A stretch of 49,798 nucleotides of DNA from positions 99,379-149,176 of the forward strand of contig JAIVEQ010000004.1 in assembly GCA_023838465.1 (NCBI GenBank), written 5' to 3'. A program made the position numbers and the translations under genes. The notes beneath the pieces were generated by a model that was not told the origin of the DNA, did no database searches, and saw only the letters and a list, made by a program, of their open reading frames with translations. Below are positions 19,193 to 27,165 of the stretch, one piece after another; position 1 is the stretch's first letter, and every line of letters starts with the position of its first letter. This DNA comes from Candidatus Thiodiazotropha sp. GTDB lineage: Bacteria; Pseudomonadota; Gammaproteobacteria; Chromatiales; Chromatiaceae.

Positions 19193-19857
19193 CCGCCGGC
19201 CAGCCTTTTACTGATCTGTTTATTGAGCTTCTCCACCTCTAGATACCAGGCATTGATCTGCTGATTCTCCGGCTGATAACTCCTTAATACCTTTTTCAGG
19301 TGTTCACAATGCCATAGTGCCTGATGAATCTGGTCACTGTTCGCCAGTCGATTCGCTTCAGGAAGATGGTGGTTATAAAGTGATTCAGCCCGTCGCATCC
19401 TCATCAGCTCCAATAACTGGGCGCCCTCTTCAGGGGAAACAGGGATTAGTAATCTTTTCTCTTGAACCAGCCACTCGATTTCACCCGTCAGTCGAGTCAA
19501 CCGCACCAGCTGCTGCTCGTTAAGATGGGTGGATGCCGGCTTTGCCGATACCTGCTCAAGGGTTTGCTGTGCCTCCCGGATCATGCGATCGATGCCATCG
19601 TATCGGGCATGAATCCCCTTCAATGCCTGTAGGCGGGCAATAATATCCCGCCGCAGGATCTGCTCTGCCTCAATCGGCACCGGCAGGCCGGTCATACGCT
19701 GGATGATTCCATCTATCTCACCCACCCGCTTCAGGATACGCTGTACATGTTGACGCCGTTCTTCGACAAAGGCGTGATAACGCTGGGCTATGCTTGCCAA
19801 TACCAGGGTGAGGATTAATAATCCTCCCACCACCATGAAGAGCGTCATCTGATCCAT
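19189..19857 (-). CDS. membrane-anchored coiled-coil protein, unknown function
   Basis: A 222-residue protein I do not recognise. Residues 4-22 form one membrane helix ([20 protein letters not shown]). The rest is charged, helical and rich in leucine, glutamine and arginine, with probable coiled coil around 25-115 and 140-222. It has no cysteine cluster or enzyme motif. It is convergent with zapD-yacG, and a neighbour link with division is only a guess. Confidence 0.7.
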   Translation of the reverse strand: MDQMTLFMVVGGLLILTLVLASIAQRYHAFVEERRQHVQRILKRVGEIDGIIQRMTGLPVPIEAEQILRRDIIARLQALKGIHARYDGIDRMIREAQQTLEQVSAKPASTHLNEQQLVRLTRLTGEIEWLVQEKRLLIPVSPEEGAQLLELMRMRRAESLYNHHLPEANRLANSDQIHQALWHCEHLKKVLRSYQPENQQINAWYLEVEKLNKQISKRLAGG

Positions 19858-20081
19858 TTATCAACCCTGTTTTTTTGTACGAATAGCTGCATTGTATAAC
19901 CGATACCCTTAATTTGGTCTGTCACCGATCTGCAATCTGCCACCCAGCTTAAACCTGAATCCATGGGTTGGGATACAAGCGGTCTATTCACTGCACCCCT
20001 CCATCAGCAATGCGCCTGGTATCCTTTCAAAGTGATATTGTATCTGGCACTCTTCAAAAAACCATCAGGGAGTCTTACCAC

Positions 20082-20465
20082 ATGTCCTGGTTAATGATTG
20101 TCTTATTGTTGATTGCAAGTTATCTCATTTTACTGCCGTTACTCAGCTATCTCTCTGCAAAACGCCTGGTTGGTAGAATGATAGAGAGCGATTTGACCAG
20201 TGAGACGAGCGGTAATCGAATGATCTATTTCTATAGTCAGAACTGCCCCCCCTGTCGTAGCATGACCCCTATCATCGATCATCTTTCTGAAAATCATGAC
20301 ACAGTCGTGAAGGTCGATGTACAGAGTGACCCTGAAACAGCGAGGGTATTCAATATCCGAGCCACCCCGACAACCCTACTGATGAAAGACAATAAAGTGA
20401 CCGAAGTTTGTTTGGGTGCAAAGAGTCAAAAACAGCTGGAAACCCTATTACAGAAGATCACCTGA
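20082..20465 (+). CDS. membrane-anchored thioredoxin-like protein
   Basis: A 127-residue thioredoxin-fold protein with an N-terminal helix (WLMIVLLLIASYLILLPLLS) and the active-site CPPC in FYSQNCPPCRSM (about residues 55-58). The cis-proline region is RATPTTLLM. The frame extends upstream to 19968, but GGGAG nine bases before the ATG at 20082 and the start of the membrane helix support the shorter form. Its stop overlaps the start of the hydrolase (TGATG), so both are translated together. Confidence 0.88.
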   Translation: MSWLMIVLLLIASYLILLPLLSYLSAKRLVGRMIESDLTSETSGNRMIYFYSQNCPPCRSMTPIIDHLSENHDTVVKVDVQSDPETARVFNIRATPTTLLMKDNKVTEVCLGAKSQKQLETLLQKIT

Positions 20466-21103
20466 TGCACTACCGAATTATCCCCGTCACCCCCTTTCAG
20501 CAAAACTGCACCCTGTTCTGGTGCGAGAAAACCCGCCATACGGCGATCATCGATCCGGGGGGGGACAGCCAAAAAGTAATCGACCAAATTAACGCCATAG
20601 AGCTGATCCCGGAGTGCATTCTCCTCACCCATGGACATCTGGATCATGCCGGTGGCGCCAACGAACTGGCTCAGAGACTGCAACTACCCATCATTGGCCC
20701 TCATCGGGAGGATGCGTTTCTGCTGGACAATATGGACCAGCAAACGACGATGTTTGGTTTTGGTGATGCGATCGCCTGCAAACCCGATCGATGGCTGAAC
20801 CAGGGTGACGAAGTACCCGTGGGGGAGGAACGTCTAGAGGTCTATCACTGCCCGGGCCATACACCGGGGCATATCATCTTTTTCCATCGCAACGATCAAC
20901 TCGCACAAGTGGGCGATGTGCTTTTCAGCGGATCTATCGGGCGTACCGATTTCCCCCGCGGCGACCACAGTACCCTCATTCACTCCATTCGGGATCAACT
21001 ATGGCCATTGGGTGATGATGTCAGGTTTGTCCCTGGCCACGGTCCTGAATCCACCTTTGGCGAGGAGCGTCGAACCAATCCCTTTGTGGGTGACGGCCGC
21101 TAA
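20465..21103 (+). CDS. metallo-beta-lactamase-fold hydrolase, YcbL/glyoxalase II-like
   Basis: A 212-residue metallohydrolase. The metal ligands are in THGHLDHAGG (HxHxDH), HCPGHTPGH, and a later GDVLFSGSIGRTD and PGHGPESTFG. This is the YcbL/GloB pattern of hydrolases acting on thioesters or similar substrates. A longer frame from 20408 exists, but the ATG overlapping the upstream stop is the natural start because the family begins with a short VTPFQQNC strand. It forms a two-gene unit with the thioredoxin, suggesting a thiol-related role. Confidence 0.92.
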   Translation: MHYRIIPVTPFQQNCTLFWCEKTRHTAIIDPGGDSQKVIDQINAIELIPECILLTHGHLDHAGGANELAQRLQLPIIGPHREDAFLLDNMDQQTTMFGFGDAIACKPDRWLNQGDEVPVGEERLEVYHCPGHTPGHIIFFHRNDQLAQVGDVLFSGSIGRTDFPRGDHSTLIHSIRDQLWPLGDDVRFVPGHGPESTFGEERRTNPFVGDGR

Positions 21104-21321
21104 CCCGTTCGACTCAATCGCTTATTCAATATTTGCAAGCCCACCTAATGGGTGCGGCGGGTCGCACCCAAAAATAGGGGATATCTAGGGCGCAGCCATG
21201 CCGCACCGTAATGAATCCCCTTCACGCTTCAACGAAGTGGTGTGCACATCTGTTAGCACACAAAATCAACACACACTGCCAGAAATCCAGCCTGCAACAA
21301 CGCAGCAGGTTTGATTATGAC

Positions 21322-21335
21322 TTGACATTGATCAA
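21322..21335. promoter_or_regulatory. FNR/ANR-type site upstream of nrdD
   Basis: The sequence TTGACATTGATCAA matches the FNR consensus TTGAT-N4-ATCAA with one mismatch in the left half. It lies 97 bases before the nrdD start and just before paired NrdR boxes. This predicts oxygen-responsive control of anaerobic ribonucleotide reductase. Confidence 0.7.
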
Positions 21336-21350
21336 ATGAAATCGCTCACA

Positions 21351-21398
21351 ACACAATATATAGTGCTTTAATAAATATAAGACCACCATATATGGTAT
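21351..21398. promoter_or_regulatory. paired NrdR boxes upstream of nrdD
   Basis: Two 16-bp NrdR-type palindromes, ACACAATATATAGTGC (21351-21366) and CCACCATATATGGTAT (21383-21398), start 32 bases apart, three helical turns. This is the known spacing for NrdR repressor dimers. The same spacing recurs before nrdA. Confidence 0.8.
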
Positions 21399-21431
21399 AC
21401 TTAATATTATAATATAGGAGGATTACCGGCT

Positions 21432-22160
21432 ATGTCAGCGATTGCCGTTCAACAGACACTCTGCACACCCACAAAAGTTCTCAAGCGTGACGGTTGCGAA
21501 GTTGATTTCGACACCAGCAAGATCCAACTCGCCATCTTCAAGGCCGGTCAGGCGAGCCAGGAGTTCGATAGCAGCGAGGCAAGACTGCTTTGCGCACAAG
21601 TGATCAAGGTTTTGACCCACACCGGTTATCGGGAGCAGACCCCCGGTATCGAGCGTATCCAGGATATCGTTGAGCAGGTATTGATCAGCGCCAACCATCT
21701 GAAGACGGCCCGCGCCTATATCGTCTACCGTGAACAGCATAAGAAGCTGCGTGAGGATCGCCGCACCCTGCTGGATGTCTCTGCCTCAGTGAGTGAATAT
21801 CTGCAGCGCTCCGACTGGCGGGTCTCTGCGAATGCCAACCAAGGTTACTCCCTGGGTGGTCTGATCCTTAACGCTTCAGGCAAGATGATAGCCAATTACT
21901 GGCTCAATCATGTCTACCCCCCCGAGATCGGCGAAGCTCACCGACAGGGTGACATCCATATTCATGACCTCGACATGTTGGCCGGTTATTGCGCCGGCTG
22001 GTCCCTCCGCACGTTGCTCCACGAAGGGCTGAACGGGGTGCCGGGAAAGGTCGAGTCGGGACCGCCAAAACATCTATCCAGCGCTGTCGGTCAGATAGTC
22101 AATTTCCTCGGCACCCTGCAGAACGAGTGGGCGGGTGCCCAGGCGTTCAGCTCATTCGAT
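21432..22160 (+). CDS. nrdD: anaerobic ribonucleoside-triphosphate reductase NrdD, part 1 (5' of inserted element)
   Basis: The first 243 codons of a class III ribonucleotide reductase. Residues about 14-105 form an ATP-cone (VLKRDGCEVDFDTSKIQLAI ... ARAYIVYREQHKKLR), the allosteric activity site. The catalytic barrel begins with LILNASGKMIANYWLN and HIHDLDMLAGYCAGW and breaks at NEWAGAQAFSSFD. A 283-bp element follows immediately, and unspliced reading meets a stop two codons later. The second half resumes in frame at 22444 with TYMAPFVRIDNLSY. AGGAGG precedes the ATG. Without removal of the element the enzyme would be truncated and inactive. Confidence 0.93.
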
Positions 22161-22443
22161 CGCTGAGCGCCAAGGAAGGCTGAAAGCCGAGGCGGTTAGT
22201 CCCCGGTAGGCGTGAGGCGAGACTGTAGACCCGTCGTGCCTTGCGCCAGAGGGGATGCAAAGCGAGCATCCGAACACGGCGTCCAGTCATTTGGGAACTG
22301 ACGGCGGAGTGGTCACGAGCTTGCGATGTGATCACGTAGTGTCAGTGACCAGGACCGTCCGGGGCACTAATAGGTTGTCAAAGATCGAGTGTCTTTTAGG
22401 CCTGGGACGCCTAAAAGACATCACGAGATCGAAGACTCACTTG
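22161..22443 (+). mobile_element. 283-bp structured insertion (intron-like), copy 1, inside nrdD
   Basis: A non-coding block beginning CGCTGAGCGCC and ending GACTCACTTG, in the nrdD sense orientation. It is repeated at 42339-42621 and 44175-44457 with the same length and no difference that I could see. Predicted stems include CGCC/GGCG (22168-71/22191-94), GGCT/AGCC (22178-81/22185-88), CGTCGTG/CACGGCG (22232-38/22275-81), GGATGC/GCATCC (22253-58/22266-71), GTGGTCAC/GTGATCAC (22309-16/22328-35), TAGTG/CACTA (22337-41/22365-69) and a perfect 12-bp hairpin (22390-22401/22409-22420). It has no target duplication and no clear terminal inverted repeats. I could not find the conserved P, Q, R, S core of group I introns or a group II domain V. 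Open frames inside it are not protein-like. Confidence 0.85.
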
Positions 22444-23760
22444 ACCTATATGGCCCCTTTTGTACGCATAGACAATCTCAGCTACTCACAGGTCTACCAG
22501 TATATTCAGGAGTTGATCTACAACCTCAATGTGCCCTCCCGCTGGGGTACCCAGACCCCTTTCACCAATCTGACCTTCGACTGGGTATGCCCACAGGATC
22601 TGCGCGAACAGATCCCCATCATCGCGGGTGAAGAGATGTCCTTCAGCTACGGTGATCTACAGACAGAGATGGACCTTATCAATCGCGCCTACATCGAGGT
22701 GATGACCGCAGGTGACGCTAAAGGCCGGGTCTTTACCTTTCCCATTCCGACCTACAACATCACCCCAGATTTTCCCTGGGAGAGCGAGAATGCTCAACGG
22801 CTGTTCAAGATGACTGCCAAGTATAGTCTGCCCTATTTCCAGAACTTTCTCAATTCAGAACTGAGCCCGAATATGGTGCGTTCCATGTGCTGTCGACTGC
22901 AACTTGACCTGCGTGAGTTGCTGAAACGGGGCAATGGTCTGTTCGGTTCAGCGGAGCAGACCGGTTCACTGGGTGTGGTCACCATCAACTGCGCCCGCCT
23001 GGGTTACCTCCACAATGGGAACGAAACCAACCTGATGGCACGCGTCGATGAACTGTTGCGACTGGCGTGTAACAGTCTGGAGATCAAAAGGAAGGTCATT
23101 CAACGCCACATGGATGCAGGACTTTTCCCCTATACCAAACGCTATCTTGGCACCTTGAGAAACCACTTCTCGACCATTGGCGTCAACGGCATCAATGAGA
23201 TGATCCGCAATTTCAGTAACGATAAATTCGATATCAGCCATACTGAAGGGCAGGCGCTCGCGACCCGTTTTCTCGACCATATTCGTCAACGTATGGTGGC
23301 CTTCCAGGAGGAAACCGGCAACCTCTACAATCTGGAGGCTACACCCGCAGAAGGGACCACCTACCGCTTCGCCAAAGAGGACCTCAAACGCTACCCCACG
23401 ATCTTTCAGGCCGGCACTCCGGACAAACCCTACTACACCAACTCCTCTCAGCTCCCGGTAGGCTTTACCGACGATCCCTTTGCCGCCCTGCAGCATCAGG
23501 AGCCACTACAGCGAAAATATACCGGCGGCACAGTACTTCACCTCTATATGAACGAGCGGATCAGCAGCACCGAAGCGTGTAAAAAACTGGTCAAACGCTC
23601 TCTGGAGAACTTCCGCATCCCCTATTTGACCATTACGCCGACGTTTTCCATCTGCCCGGTACACGGTTACCTCAGCGGAGAGCAGACATTCTGCCCCAAA
23701 TGCGACCAAGCACTCATCCAACAGAAACAACAGGAGATCAACCATGCACACACCCATTGA
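22444..23760 (+). CDS. nrdD: anaerobic ribonucleoside-triphosphate reductase NrdD, part 2 (3' of inserted element)
   Basis: The remaining 438 codons of NrdD; with part 1 the enzyme is 681 residues. It contains NVPSRWGTQTPFTNLTFDWV, the active-site cysteine region MVRSMCCRLQLDLREL, NCARLGYL, and a C-terminal zinc-type motif CPVHGYLSGEQTFCPKC (three Cys, one His). It ends soon after this motif, before the glycyl-radical segment that normally completes NrdD; that segment is the next gene. The open frame could be extended back to 22255, but that part lies inside the inserted element and is not NrdD-like. Confidence 0.93.
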   Translation, partial: TYMAPFVRIDNLSYSQVYQYIQELIYNLNVPSRWGTQTPFTNLTFDWVCPQDLREQIPIIAGEEMSFSYGDLQTEMDLINRAYIEVMTAGDAKGRVFTFPIPTYNITPDFPWESENAQRLFKMTAKYSLPYFQNFLNSELSPNMVRSMCCRLQLDLRELLKRGNGLFGSAEQTGSLGVVTINCARLGYLHNGNETNLMARVDELLRLACNSLEIKRKVIQRHMDAGLFPYTKRYLGTLRNHFSTIGVNGINEMIRNFSNDKFDISHTEGQALATRFLDHIRQRMVAFQEETGNLYNLEATPAEGTTYRFAKEDLKRYPTIFQAGTPDKPYYTNSSQLPVGFTDDPFAALQHQEPLQRKYTGGTVLHLYMNERISSTEACKKLVKRSLENFRIPYLTITPTFSICPVHGYLSGEQTFCPKCDQALIQQKQQEINHAHTH

Positions 23761-23956
23761 ACTGAGAGACGAAGAGCGCACCCGATGCGAGGTCTGGACC
23801 CGGGTAATGGGCTATCACCGCCCTATCTCTGCATTCAATCCCGGCAAGCAATCCGAGCAGGCGGAACGGCTCTATTTCAAAGAGCTGAAGATCGACCAAG
23901 GCACCCGTGAGATCCACCCTGCCAACTCATACGATTACAACGGGATAGCTGGCTGA
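23744..23956 (+). CDS. NrdD glycyl-radical domain on a separate gene
   Basis: A 70-residue protein with the class III signature RVMGYHRPISAFNPGKQSEQ. Gly23 of the GY pair would carry the radical, produced by the NrdG activase encoded next. The gene overlaps the end of nrdD by 17 bases in another frame and has its own GGAG seven bases before the ATG, so separate translation is more likely than a frameshift product. Similar short proteins named anaerobic ribonucleoside-triphosphate reductase occur elsewhere, I believe, but I cannot check which taxa. It would complement NrdD as GrcA (YfiD) does pyruvate formate-lyase. Confidence 0.88.
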   Translation: MHTPIELRDEERTRCEVWTRVMGYHRPISAFNPGKQSEQAERLYFKELKIDQGTREIHPANSYDYNGIAG

Positions 23957-23959
23957 GCC

Positions 23960-24595
23960 ATGCCCTATCCCCCTCTACAGGTGGGGGGGCTGACCCCCAT
24001 AACCACCATTGACTACCCGGACCACCTATCTGCGGTGATCTTTTGCCAGGGTTGTCCGCTACGCTGCCACTACTGCCAGAATAGTGAGTTGTTACCCCGC
24101 CATGGGGGTCTGAATATACCTTGGGAAGCGGTTCTCGATTTTCTCGAAAGCCGTCGAGGTTTACTGGAAGCGGTTGTGTTCAGCGGTGGGGAACCGACCC
24201 TCCAGGCCGCTTTGCAGGATGCTGTGAAGGCGGTCAAGGCAATGGGGTTTTTAGTGGGGCTGCACACGGCCGGCATCTACCCGGACCGTTTTGCCCGACT
24301 GTTACCTTATCTCGACTGGGTCGGCCTGGATATCAAAGCCCCAGTGGAAGACTACGAGGCACTCACCGGCGTTCCGGGAGTGGGAGAATCGGCCTGGCAA
24401 TGTGCCCGTTTGCTGGCACTCAGCGGTCTGCCTCATGAAATTCGCACCACCCTCTATCCCACAATCGATACACAAGAAAAAAAAGAACACCTGAGCAGAG
24501 CACTCAGTTCCCTGGGCGATATCAACCATGTCTGGCAAGCGTGCAGAGATCAAAATTTTCAGTCACAGGACTCGATCTCCGGTAGCCTAAATTAG
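23960..24595 (+). CDS. nrdG: anaerobic ribonucleotide reductase activating enzyme NrdG
   Basis: A 211-residue radical-SAM activase. It starts with GGLTPITTIDYPDHLSAVIF and has the 4Fe-4S motif CPLRCHYC (CX3CX2C, residues about 34-41), followed by FSGGEPTLQ, a SAM-binding GGE motif, and the helix EEVLDFL-like segment. It makes the glycyl radical on the small NrdD domain, which it follows by three bases. The nrdD, glycyl-domain and nrdG genes are one operon. The last 30 residues are weakly conserved. Confidence 0.94.
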   Translation: MPYPPLQVGGLTPITTIDYPDHLSAVIFCQGCPLRCHYCQNSELLPRHGGLNIPWEAVLDFLESRRGLLEAVVFSGGEPTLQAALQDAVKAVKAMGFLVGLHTAGIYPDRFARLLPYLDWVGLDIKAPVEDYEALTGVPGVGESAWQCARLLALSGLPHEIRTTLYPTIDTQEKKEHLSRALSSLGDINHVWQACRDQNFQSQDSISGSLN

Positions 24596-24773
24596 TTTAG
24601 GCTAATAATATCATATGCATTTGTTTACAGTGTCTTTTTGCATTGATATACGACTTGACGTAACATCCCTCAGTCAAGAAAAATCACCCGACCTAAAGGA
24701 AATAGACGGGCATAGTTAAAAAAGACACTTGAAAAGCAGTTTGCTTTTCCTGACAGAATTTCGAGGGTGGAGT

Positions 24774-25340
24774 ATGTTCAGACGACGTGCTGGCAGTAAG
24801 TCCGCGGGTAAAATTTCTATAATCCTCGCGGGTATCATTTTTGTTGCCGGTATTATTTTTACCGGTCTATTCAATATGGGTCTTGCCTTTACCAATGAGA
24901 TGGATTTTTGTACTTCCTGCCACACCATGAAGGTCAATTTGGAGGAGTACAAAGAGACCCTTCATTATAAAAATGCATCCGGCGTACGAGCCACCTGTTC
25001 GGACTGCCACGTTCCCAAACCCTTTATTCCCAAGATGATCGCCAAAGTCATGGCCGCCAAGGATGTCTATCACGAGATCATGGGCACCATCGATACCAAG
25101 GAGAAATACGAGGCCCTTCGCTGGGATATGGCCAACCGGGTATGGGAAAAAATGCGTGCTTCAGATTCTCGTGAGTGCCGCTCCTGCCATGAATTCACCA
25201 GCATGGACCTGAGCGAACAGGATCGCAGTGCCCGTAAACGTCATCCCAAAGCGATGGATGAGGGTGCAGCCTGTATCGATTGCCACAAGGGCATAGCTCA
25301 TGAGGAACCGGATGAGCCCGATGAGCCTGACCCATCATAA
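24774..25340 (+). CDS. NapC/NirT-family tetraheme cytochrome c
   Basis: A 188-residue membrane-anchored cytochrome. After an N-terminal helix (KISIILAGIIFVAGIIFTGL) it has four CxxCH heme sites: CTSCH, CSDCH, CRSCH and CIDCH. The axial pattern and length match NapC/NirT/NrfH quinol dehydrogenases, which pass electrons from quinol to periplasmic reductases. The frame is open from 24729, but GGAG before the ATG at 24774 and the family start support the shorter form. No reductase lies beside it, so its partner is unknown. An ankyrin protein follows. Confidence 0.92.
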   Translation: MFRRRAGSKSAGKISIILAGIIFVAGIIFTGLFNMGLAFTNEMDFCTSCHTMKVNLEEYKETLHYKNASGVRATCSDCHVPKPFIPKMIAKVMAAKDVYHEIMGTIDTKEKYEALRWDMANRVWEKMRASDSRECRSCHEFTSMDLSEQDRSARKRHPKAMDEGAACIDCHKGIAHEEPDEPDEPDPS

Positions 25341-25409
25341 AATCAGGTCTGATATAATCTGTTGGCTTCGCTAATGAAACTTGTTGTTTAGCCTCGTGAC
25401 AGGAATTCA

Positions 25410-26339
25410 ATGAATAAAACCAGACTGTTCCTATCGGTTCTTGCACTACTCTTGACGGCACCACTGTATGCCGGCGATACGCAGGATGATAAAGATCTTC
25501 GACTATACGCCAATGTCGGTGATGTAGAGACGATGACTGTCCTTCTGGACAAGGGTGTGCCTGTCGATAGTGAAAATAAATTCGGCAAGAATGCACTGAT
25601 GATGGCGGTCGAGAATGACAATTTCGAGGCTGTTGTGCTCCTGTTGAGTCGGGGAGCCGACGTCAATGCACGAACAAAAGATGGTTGTACAGCGCTGACC
25701 TTTGCCGCTGAAAACGGTCATCCAGCACTTACCGCCATGCTGTTGGAACGGGGTGCAAACCTGCATGACCGCACCAGAGCAGGATGGGATTCTCTGATGA
25801 TCGCCTCCCGCTATGGCATCACCGATATGGTAGAACAGCTATTATACAAGGGCGCCGACCCGAAGGCATCGGACAAATATGGCCGAAATGCACTGATGAT
25901 GGCTGCAGAAAAAGGGTATGTCGCTACCAGCGTCATGCTGTTGAAACATGGTGCGGACAGTGCAAGCCGGGATAAGAACGGTTCCACCGCCTTGATATTG
26001 GCGGCAGACAGTGGGCATAACGACGTCGTCAAGGCCCTGTCGGATCACTACGCCGACGTCAACGCTCAGGACAATGATGGCGCAACTGCCTTAATATGGG
26101 CGGTTGGTCAAGATAGAGCTGATACAGCACAGATTTTGATAGCAGCGGGCGCGGATGTAAACCTGGCGGATGTGGATGGTATCACCCCGCTGATGGAGGC
26201 TGCCCGCAAAGGATCAGAACAAACGGTGAAGCTGCTGCTTCAACATGGTGCTGATAAAACACATAAAGATAAGGAAGGCCACACAGCCGCGGACATTGCC
26301 AAAAAGAAAAAGCATGCCAAGGTTTTGAGTCTTCTGTAA
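25410..26339 (+). CDS. secreted ankyrin-repeat protein
   Basis: A 309-residue protein with a signal peptide (TRLFLSVLALLLTAPLYAGD) and about eight ankyrin repeats of the form GADVNARTKDGCTALTFAA. Repeats run from residue 30 to the end. It probably acts in the periplasm as a protein-binding scaffold. In other bacteria ankyrin proteins next to cytochrome or catalase genes support heme or redox enzymes; here the neighbours are NapC-type cytochrome and FccA, so a redox chaperone role is plausible but inferred. Confidence 0.88.
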   Translation: MNKTRLFLSVLALLLTAPLYAGDTQDDKDLRLYANVGDVETMTVLLDKGVPVDSENKFGKNALMMAVENDNFEAVVLLLSRGADVNARTKDGCTALTFAAENGHPALTAMLLERGANLHDRTRAGWDSLMIASRYGITDMVEQLLYKGADPKASDKYGRNALMMAAEKGYVATSVMLLKHGADSASRDKNGSTALILAADSGHNDVVKALSDHYADVNAQDNDGATALIWAVGQDRADTAQILIAAGADVNLADVDGITPLMEAARKGSEQTVKLLLQHGADKTHKDKEGHTAADIAKKKKHAKVLSLL

Positions 26340-26531
26340 TACAGAGCATTGCCCAGATGGTGGACAGCATAGCTGCCTGGATTGATGCCACGCTTGTGGC
26401 ATACAGGATCACCATCTGAGCTTACTGCAACAGGAGCAGTCCTAAAATTAAGCTGCTCCGCTCAAGTGACAGGGTGCACTTTGTACCCTGTACTTACAAT
26501 GTAAGCCTGTTTTAATTCCAAAGGAGGTAAC

Positions 26532-27149
26532 ATGGCGTACAACAATCTAAAGAAAGCCCTGATAGGCGCACTGGTTCTCAGTGCATCGTCCGCGGCCTTC
26601 GCGGCTGACAAAAAGCCCCTGATGACCGGCGCCAGCGCCGGCATGCTGGCAAATACCTGCGCTGGCTGCCATGGTACTAACGGCGCAAGTGCAGGTCCGG
26701 CAACACCCAGTATCGGCGGTATTTCCGCTGTATATTTCGAAGAGGTGATGGCGGGCTTCAAAGACGGTTCAATCAAATCAACCATCATGCAACGAATCGC
26801 TAAAGGTTATTCCGAAGACGAGATCAAAGCGATGGCCGAGCTGTTCAGCAAACAGCCGTTTGTCATGGCCAAGCAATCTTTCGATGCTGACAAGGCAAAG
26901 AAAGGCGCTAAACTGCATGACAAATATTGCGAAAAATGTCATGCCGAAAACGGCACTTCTGCCGAAGACGATTCTGGCATTCTGATGGGACAGCTGACAC
27001 CTTATCTTCATTACACAATGACCGACTACAAGGCAGGTGATCGAGAGATGACCAAAAAGATGAAGAAAAAAGTTAATCAGATGATCAAGAAAGAGGGCGA
27101 TGCCGGGTTTGACGCACTGCTCAACTTCTACGCCCAAGGCAAGCAATAA
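26532..27149 (+). CDS. fccA: sulfide dehydrogenase cytochrome subunit FccA
   Basis: A 205-residue diheme cytochrome c with a signal peptide ([18 protein letters not shown]) and two heme motifs, CAGCH (about residue 43) and CEKCH (about 135). It starts 17 bases before the FccB start codon region and has AAAGGAGG before its ATG. Paired with a flavoprotein of the FccB type immediately downstream, it is the electron-accepting subunit of flavocytochrome c sulfide dehydrogenase, which oxidises sulfide to sulfur in the periplasm. Confidence 0.93.
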   Translation: MAYNNLKKALIGALVLSASSAAFAADKKPLMTGASAGMLANTCAGCHGTNGASAGPATPSIGGISAVYFEEVMAGFKDGSIKSTIMQRIAKGYSEDEIKAMAELFSKQPFVMAKQSFDADKAKKGAKLHDKYCEKCHAENGTSAEDDSGILMGQLTPYLHYTMTDYKAGDREMTKKMKKKVNQMIKKEGDAGFDALLNFYAQGKQ

Positions 27150-27165
27150 GAGGGGAATGAGAAAC

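Noticed and set aside
21149..21172. GGGTGCG...CGCACCC hairpin after the hydrolase gene as terminator
   Set aside because: It is followed by AAAAAT on the plus strand, not a T tract; possible weak minus-strand signal only.
22235..22260. GTGCCTTGCGCC match to the start of the Azoarcus tRNA-Ile group I intron
   Set aside because: Only about 12 bases agree, the paired P2 strand is absent, and the position in the element is wrong; likely chance.
22255..22443. Open frame extending NrdD part 2 upstream to 22255
   Set aside because: It lies inside the 283-bp element; the same peptide appears in all three copies and is not NrdD-like.
22161..22443. Element as a classical group I intron
   Set aside because: The T before and G at the end fit, but no R/S pair in correct order was found and the three insertion sites share no guide-pairing sequence. 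Kept only as a hypothesis.
22161..22443. CRISPR array or integron attC site
   Set aside because: No regular repeat-spacer pattern and no integrase or cas gene nearby.
23700..23760. Programmed frameshift fusing NrdD to its glycyl domain
   Set aside because: No slippery heptamer is evident and the small gene has its own Shine-Dalgarno; left as a check.
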